Made by a program: the position numbers and the translations under genes. Positions 61,884-64,000 of a DNA stretch of 64,000 nucleotides are shown piece after piece (the stretch's first letter is position 1; each line of letters starts with the position of its first letter). Below the pieces are notes generated by a model that saw only the letters and a list, made by a program, of their open reading frames with translations, made no database searches and was not told where the DNA came from. Location of the stretch: NCBI RefSeq assembly GCF_026016325.1, contig NZ_CP087203.1:3596001-3660000 (forward strand). Reading direction: 5' to 3'. The stretch is from Pseudomonas sp. B21-056 (GTDB lineage: Bacteria > Pseudomonadota > Gammaproteobacteria > Pseudomonadales > Pseudomonadaceae).

Positions 61884-64000
61884 TCAGAACGTCACGCTGG
61901 CGCTCAGGCGTGCGGTGCGCGGCTCGCCGACGTTGACCTGCAACTGGCTGCCCGTAGAGGATGGGTAGTACTGCTTGTCGAACAGGTTGTCCACATTCAG
62001 TTGCAGCGATGTCTTGTACCCCAGCACCGGCAACTCCCAACGCAAGAAGGCATCGGCGACGGTGTAGCTGCTGAGCCAGAAGTCGTTGGCGTTGTTGGCG
62101 GCACGCTCGCCGACGTAACGAGCGCCACCACCAGCATGCCAGGCGCCGAATTCGGCGGGTACGTTCAGGTGGTGGGACAGGTACAGGCTGGCGGTGTGCT
62201 TGGGCGCGTCCGACAGGCGATGGCCTTCGTTCTTGGGATCATCGAGTATTTCTGTATGGGTGTAGGCGTAGGTGCCGATCAGGTCCCAGCGCTCGGCCAG
62301 ACGTCCGGTGACGTCGAGCTCCAGGCCTTGGGAGCCGACTTTGCCGGCGGCTTCTGCAATGGTTTTCCCACCGACTATGGTGTTGGTCACCACATTCTTT
62401 TTTTCGATATCGAACAAGGCGAGATTGATATTCAGCCCAGGCAAGGGATCATATTTGGCACCGACTTCGTAACTACGCCCTTCCTCCGGCTTGAAAGTGC
62501 TGAGGTTGTCATCGACGGTATCGTTGGGTTTGAACGAACGGCTGTAATTTCCGTACAGCGACAAGGTTTCATCGGCTTTGTAGACCAGCCCCAAAAACGG
62601 AACAAAGGCATCGCCGTTATCGTCGCGAACAGGCACCCGCTTGATCATGCCCGTTTCACTGAACTGGTCGTAATGCTGGTAGCGTCCGCCAAACACCAGA
62701 ATCCAGCGATCATCCAGGTGCCAGTTGTCCTTCAGGTAAACAGAACTGGAGGTCAGTTTGTTACTCAGGTTGCTTTGAGCAGCATTTATTTTGCTTGGCT
62801 CTGCCAGACCACCATAAACCGGCGCGGTGATATCGAACCCTTCTTGTGCAGTGCCACGGTAGGTCTTGCCACGGTATTGATCGGACACCTGATTATCGAC
62901 ACCGATCAGCAGATCATGGCGATGACCGAATAGCTCCTGCTTACCAATGAAATCCCAACTGGCGTAACGCGTTTCATCGTCGTAATGCGCACCATTGGCG
63001 GCACGCTGAAACTTACCGGCATTTGACAGGCTCGGCTGCGCAATCGAAAGACTGTACCGATCATTGTTCCAGCCATAAGTCACGCGAGTCTTCCACGCCT
63101 CACTCAACTCATACTCGAAACGCGCCGTCGCCGTCTCGCGAATCCCTACGCTCTTGGCCCAGGGCTCGTCGAGGCGCTTGTCATAATCGATGTCGGCCGG
63201 ATGCCCGTTGGTGAACACCGTGCCACGGTCGAACGGGTTGGAATATTCGTTGTATTCGTAGCTCAGGTTCAAGGACGCGCGTTCACCTGTCCAAGCCAGG
63301 GATGGGGCAACCAGTGTGCTTTCATTGACCCCATAGTTACGCCAGTAATCTTCGTGCTTGCGCTCGGCAATCAACCGATACGCCAGCCCGGTATCCCCCA
63401 GCGGTCCGGTGGTGTCCACAGCCATCGTGCCGCCGCCTTCGCTGTAGGCCGAGCCGCTCAACGTAGTGCTTTGGGTGTATTCAGGCTTTTTGCTGATGAC
63501 GTTGATCAGGCCGCCAGGCTCCAGCGCGCCGTACAGCATCGAGGCCGGGCCCTTGAGCACTTCGACCCGCTCGGTGGTGGCGCTGAAGTTGTGCCCCAGG
63601 TTCGAGCGCACGCCGTCGCGCAGGATCGAGCCGTCGTCGTTGGTGCCGAAGCCGCGCTTGATCAGCGAGTCCCGCGAACCGCCCAGGGTATTGCCCTGGC
63701 TGACGCCGCTGACGAACTTCATCGCATCGCCCAGCGAGCGTACCTGATAGTCGTCCAGCGTCTGCTGGGTCACAACATTGATCGATTGCGCCTCTTCCTT
63801 GATCGGTACATCGCTTTTGCTCGCCGTGCTGGCTTGCGACGCCATATAGCCTTCGTCCTGAGTGATGCGGCTGCCCTGGATGTCCGTGGTGGGCAGTTCG
63901 AGTACGTCCTGGGCCCACAGGGGGCTTGCGATGAAACAGCAAGACAACGTCGGCAATACACACTTGATGAAGACGTTGCGATTAGCGGGAGGGGTGGAAC
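61884..64000 (-). CDS. TonB-dependent siderophore receptor (start beyond the window)
   Basis: About 705 residues are visible. The frame stays open to the right edge, reading NRNVFIKCVLPTLSCCFIAS before PLWAQ, so the signal peptide start lies outside. The plug domain is seen in INVVTQQTLDDYQVRSLGDA, then LKGPASMLYGALEPGGLINV, which is typical of ferrichrome/hydroxamate-type receptors. The C-terminal strand ends in Phe (RLSASVTF). It imports an iron chelate using TonB energy. No operator of the 44-61 kb regulon and no FecI/FecR pair is visible in the window, so it is probably unrelated to the catabolic genes. No N-terminal secretin/STN signalling domain is seen before the plug. Confidence 0.92.
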   Translation of the reverse strand, partial: STPPANRNVFIKCVLPTLSCCFIASPLWAQDVLELPTTDIQGSRITQDEGYMASQASTASKSDVPIKEEAQSINVVTQQTLDDYQVRSLGDAMKFVSGVSQGNTLGGSRDSLIKRGFGTNDDGSILRDGVRSNLGHNFSATTERVEVLKGPASMLYGALEPGGLINVISKKPEYTQSTTLSGSAYSEGGGTMAVDTTGPLGDTGLAYRLIAERKHEDYWRNYGVNESTLVAPSLAWTGERASLNLSYEYNEYSNPFDRGTVFTNGHPADIDYDKRLDEPWAKSVGIRETATARFEYELSEAWKTRVTYGWNNDRYSLSIAQPSLSNAGKFQRAANGAHYDDETRYASWDFIGKQELFGHRHDLLIGVDNQVSDQYRGKTYRGTAQEGFDITAPVYGGLAEPSKINAAQSNLSNKLTSSSVYLKDNWHLDDRWILVFGGRYQHYDQFSETGMIKRVPVRDDNGDAFVPFLGLVYKADETLSLYGNYSRSFKPNDTVDDNLSTFKPEEGRSYEVGAKYDPLPGLNINLALFDIEKKNVVTNTIVGGKTIAEAAGKVGSQGLELDVTGRLAERWDLIGTYAYTHTEILDDPKNEGHRLSDAPKHTASLYLSHHLNVPAEFGAWHAGGGARYVGERAANNANDFWLSSYTVADAFLRWELPVLGYKTSLQLNVDNLFDKQYYPSSTGSQLQVNVGEPRTARLSASVTF

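Overview
The window is chromosomal DNA of a fluorescent-group Pseudomonas. Codon use is GC-rich, typical Pseudomonas REP palindromes fill many gaps, and the alpha-E / transglutaminase / ATP-grasp trio is present. A LuxR - LysE - LuxI - LuxR(solo) - RND locus matches the pcoR/pcoI/rfiA/pcoABC arrangement I recall from Pseudomonas corrugata and close relatives, so the corrugata/brassicacearum subgroup is the best guess. I see no rRNA, tRNA, CRISPR array or complete insertion sequence. Genes at both window ends are cut: an MMPL/RND transporter on the left and a TonB-dependent receptor on the right.

Layout. (A) 1-12.2 kb: an apparently uncharacterised catabolic and transport island. An MMPL transporter, a YCF48-like protein, DUF1329 and DUF1302 proteins form one minus-strand operon. 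A GntR regulator follows, then a minus-strand operon (FAH hydrolase, VOC protein, MhpA-like FAD monooxygenase) divergent from DUF1185, zinc-type alcohol dehydrogenase and cupin genes. Related TGCRCAAAAA-type motifs lie in its three control regions. (B) 12.2-12.8 kb: decayed remnants of a 3-hydroxyacyl-CoA dehydrogenase and a TetR regulator. (C) 12.8-19.1 kb: amine/amino-acid uptake and oxidation (porin, PuuB-like oxidase, APC permease), with a divergent AraC regulator and a MoaF-family gene. (D) 19.3-29.5 kb: diguanylate cyclase, RlhA-type U32 protein, M20 dipeptidase, BNR-like protein and a UvrA-like ATPase. (E) 29.8-40.8 kb: AT-richer quorum-sensing locus (pcoR, lysE, pcoI, rfiA), a convergent tripartite RND pump and a diaminobutyrate-type aminotransferase. 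(F) 41.0-44.1 kb: the conserved transglutaminase, alpha-E and ATP-grasp operon.

(G) 44.7-61.7 kb is the most interesting part: a dispersed catabolic regulon. It holds a DUF1185 protein, alpha/beta hydrolase, aldehyde dehydrogenase, two near-identical flavin reductases, succinate-semialdehyde dehydrogenase, a carboxymuconolactone-decarboxylase-like protein, a GntR regulator, a NUDIX hydrolase, a DUF1330 protein, an extra RibBA-like protein, a Pot-type ABC importer, an NCS1 permease and a luciferase-like monooxygenase. Six intergenic copies of TATTAyGGTATwCCA sit before its transcription units. The enzyme set closely parallels the trigonelline (TgnABCDE) route: two-component flavin ring opening, aldehyde oxidation, alpha/beta hydrolase release of succinate semialdehyde, oxidation to succinate. 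I infer catabolism of trigonelline or a similar N-heteroaromatic. The RibB activity would supply flavin and the two transporters the substrate. The substrate is not proven by sequence.

Intergenic DNA carries at least three unrelated REP-type inverted repeats and one roughly 135-bp unit repeated in tandem about four times (57.7-58.2 kb).
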